Positions 43,020 to 61,484 of a stretch of 64,000 nt of DNA are shown here, one piece after another; positions within the stretch are counted from its first letter, which is position 1, and every line of letters begins with the position of its first letter. Location of the stretch: the NCBI GenBank assembly GCA_963693365.1, contig CAVNZM010000002.1:7998001-8062000 (forward strand), in the 5' to 3' direction. Both the position numbers and the translations under genes were made by a program. Source of the DNA: Amoebidium appalachense (taxonomy: Eukaryota > Ichthyosporea). The notes below the pieces were generated by a model. It was not told the DNA's origin. It was given only the letters and a program-made list of their open reading frames with translations, and did no database searches.

Positions 43020-43211
43020 CGAGTTCAACGGGTATACGTACATGTATGTACATGTCGACGTCACGGCGGGGCGGTTCGAATTCCCGATGCCCAAAAATTA
43101 TTCAACCAAGCTTGGCAAGCGTGATCCAGAAGAATGGCATTCGAGGGGGCTGGTCCAGCCTGGCCCAGCCCGGCGGGTGCGGTGGGCCGGGTGGGGTGGG
43201 ATACCGATTGT

Positions 43212-43246
<35 letters not shown>

Positions 43247-45495
43247 CGACAGTGCGGAAAATGATAAGGCCGAAGGGAGAGTCGATCTTGGGTGGTTGGG
43301 TGGGGAGGGGGGAGGGGCCTGAGGTGCACGTGGGGGGAGAATTTGGGGGCCCGGGTGGGTGGAAGGCGCGGAGGGGGGCGGAGGAGGATTGGGGGGACGG
43401 AGGCCCTGGGGGGGGGGAGGGGGGTTTCGATGGGGAGGGCCCGGGGGGAGAAGGCCGAGTCAAGAGGCCTAGTGCTAGCCGTAGTAAGGGGGGGAGGTGG
43501 GGGGGGGGGGGGGGGGGGGGGGGAGGATGTTCCATAATGCATTGACTGGCAAATACACACACCATGAAAAACCCCACCCAGGGCCGCTAGTAATAATGTA
43601 AGTATTCAGTACCTTCCCCTTCCCCCCTGCCCTCCCCCCTCCCAATCCCACCCCCCTCACAAAACTGTCTCTCACACACGTGTGAGAGGGATGGGGGGAG
43701 GGGGGGGGTCAAGTTGGTCCATTGGCTGTAACAGTTTTGTATGTACTCCGAGGGCCTACGTGATAATTAATATAGAGGATAGTATCTTTGTAAAGTGAAG
43801 GCCTAGGGTTTGGTGAGCAATGGAACCCTCAAATTTCCGAAGGGAATTAGTCGTTTGGGGTTCGAATTCGGTTTCATTGTTACTAAGTTGCATGCCGCAA
43901 TGATTAAGGCTAAAGGGGGCGGAGGGGGGGGGGGGGAGAGAGAGGGGGGGGGGGGAGGGGGGGGGGAGGAGAGGGTAGAAGGTGAGGGGAGAGGAAGAGG
44001 GAAGAGGGGCCCCTGAGAGTTATGGTATGATCAAGTTGTGCACGGGGGATCTGACTGTGGTGGCTATGTGACGGTAGATGCAATCTCCCGCTTGTTAGCC
44101 AGTGCGGCATAGTGAATGCAAATGATTGGATGAATGTCACACCCTGATGTTCACTGGGTTTATCAGCATCACATGGTCACCAGAGGGGGTGGCGAGGGAA
44201 TGTTGGAGACTTGGTGAGTGAGATCACGTGGACTGCAAGGGGAGTTTGGAAACCACATGGTACGTGAGCAAAAAAAAATGGCAGCCCACGTGCACGCTTC
44301 CCTTCCTCCCCTCCTCTCACTCCCCAAACCACCTCCTGCCCTACCCATCAGCCCCTTCTCTCCGGCCTTTTCTCCTTCTTCCTCTTCTTACCCCCCCCCC
44401 CCCCCCCCACTTCTCTCCCCGTTCCCTCCGACCTCTCCCCCCCCCCTCAATGATTATCGCTCTCTTGTCCCACATATTGCATGTCGTGGGCCAAGATGCC
44501 GGGGCATGGGGTACCATTTATGGTCATCACATTACCAAATATGGCAACTCAACTACAACTTTGTATGCCAAAGGTCCATAGCATGATATGTATGTGTTTT
44601 GTCACTAGTGTCTCTGGGCCGTCCAATTGCACTCTGTCCTATAGGTAAGCTTCCCCCCCCCCCCACCCTTCTCTCCGCCCGAAAAATACACCTGACACAC
44701 ACTTGAAACATGCCGCAGGTGAAAATAATAGACACTAATAATCTTTTTTATTTTTATTTTATCACGTTTTGTTCCCGGAGGGCCTTTTCAGGCCCTCTAA
44801 AAAGGCCCTCTAGGGAAACTACCGTCTACCACACAGCACCGACAGTACACTAGTTAAGGTGCTATCTATGAGTTCAGCTAGCTAAACCATCCTTCACAAC
44901 CTAACTATAAGTACACACTTTGCCCAGGGCTACTACCCCAGCCACGCCGGCAGGAGGCTCCAGACTGAGTCCTCCCCTCCATTCAAAACCTAGCATTAAA
45001 CGTTAAACCGCGGGCTCTCATTGGTCGATGTACCGTTACCGTATTGGGAAGTCCTAAGTGTTGTGTATAGTATTTACGGTGGGTATGGGTGGATGATGGA
45101 ATGTGGTGGTGGTTGTGGTGGGGGGTTGCTGCCTAACATTATGTGTTGTTGTACATATGTTGTGGCGATGTTTTTGTGAACTAAAAGGTGGGTTTTACAG
45201 GGCACACTGAGTCTGTGTGTGTTCCGGCAGTCAGAACAGGCTGGCCGGGTGTGTGTGGGCCTCGGGGGACACTAATAATCCTAATAGCACAAATCAGCAC
45301 CCCACGCACACAAAGTGGAAACACTAACGTAGGGATGAATTTGAAAGTGACTGAACCACTACGGTAATGCAGGGGAATGACTTCACCATATGTTGGGTAC
45401 AAATGAGATGAAGATTTTTAACGACCAAGTTCCATTAAGAAGTTATCCAGGGAAAGGGGGGGACTCGGGGGGAGGGGGGAGGAAGGAGGGAGGAG

Positions 45496-45588
<93 letters not shown>

Positions 45589-47311
45589 GCGGGGGGGGGG
45601 GGGGGGGGGGGGGCTGAAATTTTGCCAATATTGCTAATAAAATAGGGTGTAGTTCAAGTTGACTATTCAAGTTGGAGTTCAAGCTCAAGCCTTAGTTGAA
45701 GTAATGCAATGTGTTCCACCCCCGGTGGAGGGCTTTGTTCTAACCTGTCTCTTAGACTAAATGTTTGCGCTAAGCAAGAAGCAGGCACAGGCGCCTTACC
45801 AAAATTCCCCTCCCTTCCCCTCCTTCCCCCCCCTCCCCCTCTCCCCTCCCTTCTATCATATGATATAGCGCGGTATATGATCGCTCCCGTTTCTCGTCAA
45901 TCCCCCCCCCCCCCCTCTCCTCTGGGCCCTTCCCTCCGCCCCCCCCCCCCCCCCCCTCACCCCCCTCACCCCCACCCACACCCCATCCCTCCTTCACCCT
46001 CCCCCCCCCCCCCCCCCCCCCGCGCTCCCCCCCCGCCTTTTTTTTTCTCTTCGACAGAATCATTTTGAATTGAGCTTTTTATTAGGACCATATTCAGCAC
46101 CGCTGCCTTTTTATGGGTACCGGCAGGAGAACCATATACCTACTTTCTAGACTAAGCCCGTTAAACAAACATGGCAGAACGATCGGATTAGATTACAAAC
46201 TTACAAGAGACTAGGGGGGTTTTGTGCAAATTTTCCAACCATTTCAAAGACTAGGGGGGTCGGTTACGAAATTCATCTATCTGGTAAAGGGGGGGGGGGG
46301 GGGGTCCAACGTAGTGTGGTGGTGGCTGTGGCTCCGACAGAATCACACTATACACAGATTATGGCTGGTAGGCTGTGACACAGTCTTTAATGCTCTTTTC
46401 CCACGGTTTATGCTTGCACACTAACGTGAATTCTGGGATTATCTTTCAAGGAAAGAGATCGATATCCAGACGTATAGGAAGGATCATGATCAACAAAGAA
46501 ACACAAACACTGCAAGTAAATACGAGTTTTAACAAACAGTAACGCATGCAAAAGATATACAAAGGCGAAAATGCACCTGCGGCATCTCAAACACATAAAT
46601 ACACGTGCAAGGACAAAATTTCTTGAAACAGAACTTTGTGCTCTTATACATCATCACCATGCACATCGTATGCACACACTACACCCATTAAATAATCACA
46701 GCACACAGGCACTTGCACACATAAACATAAAATTTCACAAATTATACATCCTTCGCATATACAAGTTGCAATTATATACGGACAGCTTCCTGTATCTCAC
46801 AACATCTCAGCATTATATACATAACTCATTACAAAAAGGCGCTTGTGGACAGGCACACCCAGCTTCAGCGTATCCATCCATCCGGCACTCCATTTTCACG
46901 AGTCCAGCTTAAATTCGTTTGTACAACAATTTTGAAATAATCCAACTCCAAACCATTCTGCTAATCTGGTTTCTTCGTTATTTCTTATTTTTCGTTATCG
47001 TTCCTCCAAATTCACCAAGTATCGTTGCTGCACAGCGCCATTGTCTCTTTCCTGAGCTTTGGCATTTTCCTACTCGCAAGACCAAAAGTCGTAAATTATC
47101 GGATTATGAATCAGTTACATACATGTGTTCTTGTTTCCTACGAATTCCCGATGATGTGTGGTGAAAAATTATTGTGTTCAAGAACTTTTTACAGAATTCA
47201 AAGAAACAGCTTCTTCTATACAAACAGGTGCGTACTCACGTGATGCACTGTTATTATAATTTTAACTCACTTCAAGCACATTTCTGGAAATAAAACAGAC
47301 GAGCATGCCTC
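43020..47311. other. Low-complexity intergenic region, no gene seen
   Basis: Holds poly-G runs (about 43211-43244, 43498-43522), a G/A-rich block (43910-44015), C-rich blocks (44390-44450, 45900-46035), a long TG tract (about 45500-45588) followed by poly-G, and a small hairpin at 44777-44815 (GGAGGGCCT/AGGCCCTC). Unique AT-rich stretches (43730-43910, 46060-47280) contain short frames only. AATAAA occurs near 47289. No gene could be supported. Confidence 0.6.
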
Positions 47312-47800
47312 TCAGGCAACAGGAGTAGGAGGGGCTAACTCAGAGCCAGGCTCCTCGTCAGTGTCAGAAGGGGAGGAAGGGTCTTCTTGCATGGGGGAAG
47401 CAGGGCTGTCGTTTTCGTTGGCATCAGCTCCCTCCAGCTCTGAGTCAGGGTCAGAGAACTCGATGTCCCCCATGCACTTCTTGCTGTGCTGGAGCTCTCC
47501 GTCGCGAGATAGAAACGTGCGGTAGCCGCAGTAGCGGCAGGGAATTCTCTCCTTCTTGTGGATTGAGCGAATGTGGTCTTGGAGCGAGCATTTAGCGCAG
47601 AAAAAGGCACCGCAGGTTGTGCAACGAAAGCGGACTTTTTCGTGAAAGGTGCGAACATGCTTGTCCAGGCTGCCCTTGCGCCCGTAGGCTTTGTTGCAGC
47701 CTTGAATGGTGCAGGGGGAGTGGGAGCACAGTAGTTTGCGGTGGGCGTCCTTCTCCGCCTTGGTGATGAAAGAAGCGTCGCAGCCGTTTACGTCCCCCTC
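47312..47800 (-). CDS. C2H2 zinc-finger protein, 5' end not resolved
   Basis: A DNA- or RNA-binding nuclear protein by family. After a Gly/Glu-rich start over a C run (47800-47814), the frame gives consecutive fingers: CTIQGCNKAYGRKGSLDKH..H (C-x4-C-x12-H-x4-H), CTTCGAFFCAKCSLQDH..H (C-x2-C-x12-H-x4-H) and a degenerate CRYCGYRTF...H..C. A partial finger lies before them. The last about 50 residues are acidic and Ser/Pro-rich (PSSPSDTDEEPGSELAPP), like an activation or interaction tail. The frame has no ATG upstream and meets a homopolymer, so a 5' exon is likely. TFIIIA-like spacing, but no orthologue can be named. Confidence 0.75.
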   Translation of the reverse strand, partial: EGDVNGCDASFITKAEKDAHRKLLCSHSPCTIQGCNKAYGRKGSLDKHVRTFHEKVRFRCTTCGAFFCAKCSLQDHIRSIHKKERIPCRYCGYRTFLSRDGELQHSKKCMGDIEFSDPDSELEGADANENDSPASPMQEDPSSPSDTDEEPGSELAPPTPVA

Positions 47801-48059
47801 CCCCCCCCCCCCCCTCTCCCCCCTCAGGAGGGCCTCTGCCCATTCGTCCCTCCTTTTCAAGTCCTCCGTTACCTCTTACCTCCCCTAATTCTCATTTCTC
47901 TCTATACCTATATCTTCCATCCTACCTTTTTGGAAGCTCCCTGCTTCTCTTCCACCTTTTTAAAAGCATATGCATTTATCCCCCCCCCCCCCCCCCCCCC
48001 CCCTGTTCATAGCCCCTCCTTCATCAGTACTCCCTTACATCTGCCCGGCCCCCTTCAGA

Positions 48060-48109
<50 letters not shown>

Positions 48110-48236
48110 ACACACCCCTCCCCTTTCACACACATGCACACACGAACGCACCCATACATGCACGCATGCACCCTCCCTCGCAGCCACGAGCGCGCGCACA
48201 CACTCTTATTCACTTATAGAATTGTTAATAATCTAA

Positions 48237-48273
<37 letters not shown>

Positions 48274-48399
48274 CCCCACCCACCCACACACGCACACACA
48301 CACACACACGCCAAGGTTTCCCTTGTTCTGCTCCTCGGCCTTTCCGCCTTCCCCATAATCTGTCTTTCTCTCTCTTTCCCTCCCGTCCTCCCCCCCCCC

Positions 48400-48434
<35 letters not shown>

Positions 48435-48521
48435 ATCCCCCACCCCACCCCACCACCACCGCCCCTACCACCCTCCCACTTCTTGGCTTTGCTTATTCTT
48501 CCTTGTGATGTGCAACACAGG
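47801..48521. repeat. Poly-C and CA blocks between the zinc-finger and OTU genes
   Basis: C runs at about 47981-48003, 48063-48095, 48239-48270 and 48391-48434, with CA tracts between. The last 40 nt form a pyrimidine-rich acceptor region before 48522. Long Pro/His frames are artefacts. Confidence 0.85.
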
Positions 48522-49207
48522 GACATATCCGGGCCACCTGAGGTCCAGCAACAACGCCTTCTTCAAATTCTGGGTGCCTGGAGAATGGAGCTTATGGAAA
48601 CACCGGCTGACGGCAACTGTTTGTTTCATTCGGTGTGGCATTATATCAATCAGTATCTACAAAGCGGCCATGTAGACCCGTGAACATCTCAACACATTGG
48701 GGTTTACAGCTAATATGGAGCCTATAGAGGCGATTGGACGGCTACGCGAACTAATGGTAAACGAATGGCGGCGAAATCTAGCAGAATACCAAGGATTCCT
48801 TTCAAGGGTGACCCTCGCATGCGTAGCTGATGATTTCCGCTGTCCTCGGCGCGCCCATTTGGCTTCTGCAACCGGTGACGCGATGGTGCTGGGCTTAGCC
48901 AACGCACTCCGCATACCAATAACCATTTTTAGCACGATTGCCAATCACGGTGTAGTTGCGGTCACTCCGGATCCACCCACCGTCATCGAACCCAACATTC
49001 CCATACCCGTATCACTCAACGGCGCAGCAGATCATTACTCAGTGGTAATACCTCGCCTGTCGCATGCAAACAAAATCTCGGACAACAAACAAGCACAGAC
49101 ATCACCCTCAGTTGACACGGGAAACTCGACGGAGTTGGCGTCTAACGCTAACACAACTGACACGTTCGGTGGGTTGCCCGCCAAGGGCCGCAGCTGTAAT
49201 AGAAACA
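48522..49207 (+). CDS. OTU-family cysteine protease domain, spliced, one frame change
   Basis: The exon starts after TGTGCAACACAG with a pyrimidine-rich tract before it. The frame encodes a helix (QQRLLQILGAWRMELMETPA) then the OTU catalytic motif DGNCLFHSVW (Asp, Cys). It closes at 48683. Another frame (+1 relative) opens at 48676 and carries the rest of the fold: MVNEWRRNLAEYQGFL, GDAMVLGLANALRIPITIF and the His motif ADHYSVVIPRL. A single-base shift or a tiny intron near 48676-48680 separates them. A donor GTAAGG follows 49207, after which the frame runs into poly-G. OTU proteases remove ubiquitin. Without the upstream exon the full protein cannot be named. It could also be a decayed gene. 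Confidence 0.65.
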
Positions 49208-50010
49208 GTAAGGATAGAACACGTTTTTTTTTTTGTGGTTTTAAGAACGGCGGGGGAAGGGGGGAGCTTGGGAGGGGGGGGGGGGGGAGGGGGGGGAGGG
49301 GGGGGGCTTGGGAAACGAGGGTGTAACCGAGTTTCGGTTGACATGTGAGCTCGAGAGGAAAGTGGAAGCAAGCCAGTGGAATGGCGTACCGAATTATATA
49401 AGCCCTGCGTCATTGCGCAACCAATCGTATTACTTCTGCTGTAAGCGCGGCAAATTCGTGTAAGCTGATCGGTAGCTGGGGGAAGAAACTACTAATTTAT
49501 ACTAAACATAATGTGCGTTTTCCAACATTCAAGATATATCTAACCATTTTTAAAGTTTAATAACAATATAATATGATTTTTTTACTGTATTGGCTATTTA
49601 TTCTACAAAAAATTAATCGAGATGTATACCAGTTGCATTATTTGCTTCGCTTTGCCGTCGTTCTATGAGACACCAATCCGATCAGTGGTAGACGACTGTT
49701 GTAAATTCAAATAGATCTTGAATAGATCCGTAGGATGGCGTCAGGTGCCTGACTGTGCACGTGTGCGCGTATGCACGCGTGTGGTGTGTGTGTGTGTGTA
49801 TGTATGTATGCTTATATATATTAGGTTACCATAATTTAGAACATGGATTAGTTATATATCTGCTGTGCAAGTCACCATATGCATATGCATATGCCAGGCA
49901 GCGCACAAATGACTCAGTGCCAAAACCGATATCGGTCGTGTCGGACGTATACGTCGCTATGTGACAATAAGGTGTGAATGTAAACGACTGATTCACATGC
50001 TTTCAACCCT
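49208..50010. other. Spacer right of the OTU gene
   Basis: Poly-G-rich intron or spacer (49250-49310), then unique AT-rich DNA. At 49391-49400 a TATATAA-type box reads on the minus strand, with ATTGG about 20-30 nt upstream on that strand. An ATG follows at 49346 (minus), but its frame soon enters the poly-G tract. A short TG-rich stretch lies at 49780-49805. No gene supported. Confidence 0.45.
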
Positions 50011-50364
50011 AACCTGTTAGCTAATGTATTAGAACCGGAGGTTATTGGCGGTTTTATTCTCTTTTCTTCCTCTCTTCCTCAATATATCCGTTTTAAGATG
50101 ACTATCCTAGATCACCTTATTAATGCTGCACAGTATGATATTGTGATCCGGTGCCTTAACTTTCTTTCGGAGCTACCGATGCTAGCCTCTGCTTACCCAT
50201 AATATGTAATAGGGGTGTCATATACTACGATGGCGCTCATTGTTGCCTAGCATGTACATATGTCACTGGCTGCATTTGATTGGCTGCGCTGGAAAACGCA
50301 GTAGGCCGTCGAATGTGGCTGGGCCTCCGGCAGTGTCCACGCAATAAAAAGTGTGTAAACCCCC
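50011..50364 (+). mobile_element. 5'-truncated LINE A copy with target-site duplication
   Basis: Matches the last about 350 bp of LINE A (end of ORF2 and 3' UTR) with a few percent divergence, ending in GTAAACCCCC at 50355-50364. It is flanked by TTTCAACCCTA (50001-50011) and TTTTAACCCTA (50365-50375), a target-site duplication with one mismatch. A dead copy, older than the truncated LINE B copy. Confidence 0.9.
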
Positions 50365-50787
50365 TTTTAACCCTATTTTTTTCCTGAAAAAACAAGTCAA
50401 TCTGTTCAGCTTTGGCATAAAATAGCACTCGCCACCAATTTTTATGATGATCATGATATCGATGCCTACCATGCATAGTAGCCTCTCTCTTATTGAAACG
50501 CGGCACACGCGTACGGTGCAGATGGCACCCAATGACCACACCACCAAGTGTGGGCACCCCCGGAAGCCCACTATCGCCATGCATACATTGGCTAATAGTT
50601 TTATTTCACCTAAGTTTGGAACCTGGTGCGACACAATACCTTCTTTTGCCGCGCCTCCGGGTCGGAAACTTGGCTATACAATACCAGTGACTTGAAATTT
50701 GCCCAAGCTTTGGCTTATTATTGTTAGTCATTGAAGTGTACATCGAACATCAAAAAATGGCTTGCCTATCGATGACTTAATGTCTCT

Positions 50788-56853
<6,066 letters not shown>

Positions 56854-56896
56854 TTACACCCACACACAAACACCGAACACACAGCCACCTACCCGG

Positions 56897-57663
56897 GGTA
56901 TAACCGAGTCATCCCTCGCCACACACACCCCCGCCAGGCCAGGCGGATCGAACGTCCCTCTCATTGTGATCAGACACACCTCCGCATCCTCACACGTGTA
57001 TCCCCCAACACCCCCCTCCCCAACCTCCCCATCTCCGCCATAATTCACCGATGAATCCCCCCTCACCGTCCGATCCAACTTGGTCGAGTCCGGAGCTGAT
57101 TTTTTCCTTATTTGGTCTTCGTGTAGCCGTGTGCGTGCCCTAACGCTTCCCTCTTCAATCGATGGTAACGTGCCGACGCTCGACCCCGTAATCGCGGCAT
57201 CCGATCGCGCTGATGCACGCCGGTTCCAGTTTGCGTCGTTATTTACGTCTTGTCCGCCTGTACCGACCTTAAGCGAAGGTGTGCGTCTTGGCGATTGTAA
57301 GTGCGTGTCACCCCCCACCCCTGCACCTGACCCACTCTCTCTCCTACTTCCTCCCTGCGATTCGTTTCCGCTCTGTCTGCGTGATGTTGGTTTTGACGCG
57401 CTACTGAGCTCTGCTTCGTGCTGTGCCAATGCTGCAAGTGTGTTGAAAATCTCTATGTTCTCTTGTACGTCGCTTGTTCTTGTTCGTTCGTTCTCGCGTT
57501 GGTTTCCCGTTAGTGTTGTTTGGGTTTGAGAGTTTGGTTCGAGGAATGTGCGTGCCTTTTCAGCTAGCGTTGCTGACATGTGTCTCGTTATCTTACGGTT
57601 TTTGCTTGCCGATGGAAGGGCGGGAAGAGAGCCAAAACTGTCCTGAGACGTGTTGGTAGCACT
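56897..57663 (-). CDS. Large internal exon of a minus-strand gene
   Basis: Begins after a strong acceptor (CTCTCTTTTTTTTGTGCAG) at 57663 in phase 0. The about 250 codons are polar and Ser/Arg/Gly-rich: SATNTSQDSFGSLPALPSAS, then a helix around VQENIEIFNTLAALAQHEAE, then RRQSGNESQGG and HLQSPRRTPSLK (possible phosphorylation sites). An acidic and Gly-rich end contains DAEVCLITMRG. The 3' limit is uncertain (GTAGGT donor near 56897, or a GTGTGT one about 40 nt earlier). Looks like a disordered regulatory or scaffold protein. No family recognised. Confidence 0.5.
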
Positions 57664-57735
57664 CTGCACAAAAAAAAGAGAGAGGGGGGAGGGGGGAGGG
57701 GGAGAGGGAGGGAGGAAGGGAGGGAGAGGGAGAGG

Positions 57736-57766
<31 letters not shown>

Positions 57767-57863
57767 AGGGGAGGGAGTGAGTGAGTGAGTGAGGAAGGAA
57801 AGGAGGGAGGGAAGGAGGAAGGGAGGGAGGGAGGGAGGGGGGCGGGGAGAGATGGGGGAGGGG

Positions 57864-57908
<45 letters not shown>

Positions 57909-58092
57909 GGAGGGAGGGAGGGAGAGAGAGGGGGAGAGAAAGAGGGAGAGGGAGAGAAGAGAGAGATCGAGATTGAGATCGATATGGTAAAAATGAAAAA
58001 ACAGAAGGAAAACAGGAATAAATCAGGGTGTCATAATCACAAACACCACTAGACTTAATACCGCCCAGTTCAGTCCATGCCACGTAACTTAC
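57664..58092 (-). repeat. Purine/pyrimidine-rich intron of the minus-strand gene
   Basis: GT at 58092 (GTAAGT donor) and AG at 57664. Most of the intron is GA/GGA repeat on the plus strand (CT/C-rich on the coding strand) with a run of about 30 G at 57737-57766, providing an extremely long pyrimidine tract before the acceptor. Confidence 0.6.
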
Positions 58093-58153
58093 ACGTGTCT
58101 CCCTTTCATGTATATCTACCCCACCAACGGCAGGACCTCTTTGCCTCCTTACT
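58093..58153 (-). CDS. Short upstream exon of the minus-strand gene
   Basis: 61 nt between GGGGCAG and the consensus donor GTAAGT. Encodes a segment with RGPAVGGVDIHERETR in the only open frame. It ends in phase 0, matching the phase-0 start of the 57663 exon. On the coding strand it is preceded by a poly-G run. Confidence 0.45.
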
Positions 58154-59341
58154 CTGCCCCCCCCCCCCCCCCCCCCTCCCCCCACCCACCCAAATAAAAT
58201 AAAAAAATAAAAAAAGGAAAGAAAGAAAGAGGAAAGAAAGAAAAAAAGAAATCTCCGGGCCCTTCCTCACCTCACTCCTTCCTCTCCCTTCCCTACTGGG
58301 TTATAACAGCCTCAGAAGTGACTCGCTGTGTCCTTTTCGAAAGTGCTTTGGTTATGTGCAGTGGGTGTCAAAGCGAGGAAATGGCAAGGGAAGGTAGATT
58401 AAGGAGGTATAAGAACGCAATTCGGGGGTGGGTGGGGGGGGGGGGGGGGGGGCGGGGAGACGAGGAGTTTGATATGCATGGTTGGGGATTGGAAAGGGAT
58501 TATAAGGCGTGGTGGTGGTGGTGGTGGTGGTTGTGGGGCGGGGGGAGGGGGGGAGGGCGGTAGGGGGGGAGGGGGATTGCTTTATAAAGTACGAAGTACA
58601 CATTTAGAAGGGACAACACAATGCCGAGTGCAAAGACATAAAGAGTGTGCATAACGAGGGAGGGGGTGGAGGAGGGGGGGGGGGGGGGGGTTGAATGCGG
58701 AACACGGTACGAAGTACGCATACACGAAGGACACATGCAAAGGCAAACATTCAAGTATGCAACATCAGCCATGAGCACAGTATGCGTCATAAGCAGAGCC
58801 CACCCTCAGATAGGGCCCAAGTCATCAATTGCGTCTGAGTCACATGGCTTGCTAAAAACAAGGTCTTTATAAGACTACTAACTGGGGGGGGGGGGGGGGG
58901 GGGGGGGCATCGCGGAAAGTGGGAAACAAAGCACGTACTGTTAAACCTAAAGAGACTCTATGTGTGTGTGTATGTGTGTGCCAGTGTGCGCGCTCGTCAT
59001 AGCTGTACACGAGTGTTTGTGTGTTATGTGTGTGCGCGCGGGCTTGTGTGCATGTGTGTGCCTTTGAGGTGGTGGGGGGGGCTGTCAAAGAGAAAGAGAG
59101 CAACATCCGGCAAGAAGGGAGGGGCGGGGAGGGGGGGGGGAGACAAGCATGGGGAGGGAGGAGACAAAAAAAGAAACGGATGCGGTAGCCTGGGTAAAAA
59201 TTGGGGTGTGACAGGAGTAGGAGAATCAAGGCCCTTGACAAACGGTGTAAGATGTATTAAGAAAGTAAAAGTGATGGCTCAGAAACCAATCTGGTACCGA
59301 AAGGAGTGAAAGCAGAAGAAAGGGGTAAGCAACTTGCATAC

Positions 59342-59491
59342 CTGTGCCATATTGTGGCCATTGCTTGCTGTATCCTCTTCAACAGCTGTGTTCTCAAAAC
59401 ACAGATCGCTTAACTCTGAAGTAACCTCGTGAACTTCTGCCATCTTTGCTGCTCTGGGCAAGCCATCCATGTTTGCACCGGTGTGCTTGAA
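59342..59491 (-). CDS. Candidate exon, probably of the same minus-strand gene
   Basis: 150 nt, phase 0-0, between CCTCAG and the donor GTATGC. Encodes about 50 mixed residues, including MDGLPRAAKMAEVHEVTSEL and NTAVEEDTASNGHN. The coding character is good. The exon at 58153 needs a phase change relative to this one, so another exon probably lies between them, or this belongs to a different gene. 58154-59341 otherwise holds G runs, a TGG repeat and TG tracts without a gene. Confidence 0.45.
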
Positions 59492-60157
59492 CTGAGGAGA
59501 GGGGGTGGCGGTAGAGGTGGTATAAGAGATAGAATAGGGCAAATGGGTAACAGAGGCGGCCGAACCCAAAAGCGAGAAGCGAAAGGTAAAGTGGTTGAGT
59601 TTGGAGGGTGGGGGGGGGGGGGGGGTTGAGAGGATGGGAAAAGGATGGAGGGAGGGGAGGGGGGGGTTAGAAAGTGCATAGTATCAAGCTCAAATGCTCA
59701 ATAAAGGAACTGTTGCAGCAGGTTTAAAAGCAGGCAGACCACGTGAGTAACAAGGCTTTTAGGACTGGTTGGTTGTAGAAAGAGATGAAGGGGGGAGAAA
59801 GAGGGGGGGGTGGGGGGAGGGAAAGGGAGGGGGGGGGGCGGGGGGGGGGGGGGGCAGATAAGCACGTTGTAGTGGTAAATGAAGGCGCAAAAGCTTATAG
59901 CTGTAAACAAATTTAGACAAGCACGCAACCACTTAGGTATTAGTCACTGTGTCATCAATTCTTTCCCAACTTTCAAAGCTTTTCCGTGTTCACCCCTACG
60001 CTGCCCATATACAATAGTACTAGTTCTCAGAAACTTCGCTTCCCAGCCTACTTTTTTTCCTTTTTGGTATCCCCCCCAATGGGCAGCAAACATTACTGCT
60101 CTTGCGCCACTTACGTTTTTTGTACGTTTTTGCACAATCGTGAACACCTGCAGCTGC
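59492..60157. other. Spacer, no gene seen
   Basis: G-rich stretches (59600-59680, 59790-59855) and unique sequence. Open frames are short and unsupported. Confidence 0.5.
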
Positions 60158-60160
60158 CGC

Positions 60161-60167
60161 TATATAA
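60161..60167 (+). promoter_or_regulatory. Candidate TATA box
   Basis: TATATAA at 60161 with a CCAAT motif near 60077. It could drive a plus-strand transcript that includes the exon candidates near 60.7-61.5 kb. ATTGG motifs are also frequent at 60345-60430. Confidence 0.35.
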
Positions 60168-60706
60168 GTTCAAGCTCGTGGACACGGTGACAGTTTGAAC
60201 CACGACCACCTCAGTTTGCCGGTCAAGAAGAGGCTCGAGTATAACCTTGGCGTTTGACGTCATATCGCGCGTTTCTTGGCTGAGTATTAGTCATCAAGAA
60301 CCAGAAAGGGTCTACTCGATGAAGACTAGATGCGATGCTCGATTGTGATTGGTCGTTACGACATCAAAAATTGTGAGCCAAATAGTCATTTATGGTTATT
60401 GGTTGGTTGTAATGTCGGGGATTGGTCAATGGTCACGCCGCGGCCTTGGCTCATGCAGTTGAAAAGTTCAGAGAGCTGACCTGTGGGCTGAGCTCGGCAA
60501 GATCAGCTGGCAAGATCCTCGAAGTTTATTAGCACAAAACGTGTTTTTTTCATTGACACCACAAATGAAGTCCAGTACATACTGTAATTCTGCTGCCCGC
60601 TCACGATTAACTATACAGTTTCTTGCTCACGTCCAATTCTTCGTTTCCACGAACTCATATGGCTTTTTTCCCAAGACGTTTAAATGATGTCCCCTAGCAT
60701 GGGGAC

Positions 60707-61484
60707 ATGCTCAGGCTGTCAGGTGGTTACTGTTTTTGTCTTGACCCGAACATGCCATTCCTGAGGCAAAATCTTCTCTTTCCGTTCTTTATAACGGACC
60801 AAGGCTTGGTGCATGCAAGCCAGGCACGTAGTTCAATTCACACGTCTTACTTGCGTGAAAAGGTCTCTCTCTCCCCCCCTCCCCTTCCCTCCTCCCCTTC
60901 CCTTGCTGCCTCCCTCCCTCCTTCGCTGACGCGCTCTCGTTCTTTCTCCCTCCCTTCCTCCTTCCCTACCTCCCTTCCCTCCCTCCCTCCCTCCTTTCGT
61001 CCTTCCCTCCTTCCTTCCCCCCCCCCCCCCCCCCCAGGTCGAAACTCGGGTACTGTGGATGACGTGGGCCCCCCCTGAGGATGGGCTCTGCTTATTATGC
61101 ATACTCTTTATGTATGGCTTGCATTCTGCATCGTGTTATCCGTTTGTTCTTGTGTACTTCGTACTTTTTGACGCATTCAAACCCCCCCCCCCCCCCTCCC
61201 CTTCCCCCCTCCCTCATCCCCTTCCTCAGTCCTTTCCTGCCGAGGCTTCCTATGTCACCTCCCTCCCCCTCCCCCCGTCGCCCCTTCCGAAAACCCTTTT
61301 CCTAAAGTTTCTCTCCCTCTCCCCTTCCGTGTCACCCATACTTCCCTCTCTCTCTTTCTCTCTCTCTCTCCCCCCCCCCCCCTCCCCCTCCCCCTCCCCC
61401 CGGGCCAGCCCGCCCGGCAGCCCTACAAGCACAGCTGAGGCCGTGGTGAACCGTGGCTGTGCTGACAGTCTACATTCCATCCGG
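60707..61484 (+). other. Possible plus-strand exons, weak
   Basis: Three candidate pieces: a frame at 60707-60862 (GLVHASQARSSIHTSYLREK) ending before GTCTCT; a piece after a C-run acceptor at 61038 (CCCCCAG|GTCG); and a 50 nt piece 61435-61484 between CACAG and GTATGT encoding AEAVVNRGCADSLHSIR. Phases and donors could not be reconciled into one gene model. Between them lie C/CT-rich repeats. Confidence 0.25.

Noticed and set aside
46571-47243. AT-rich plus-strand frames before the zinc-finger gene
   Set aside because: No domain, codon bias or promoter. Composition matches AT-rich spacer.
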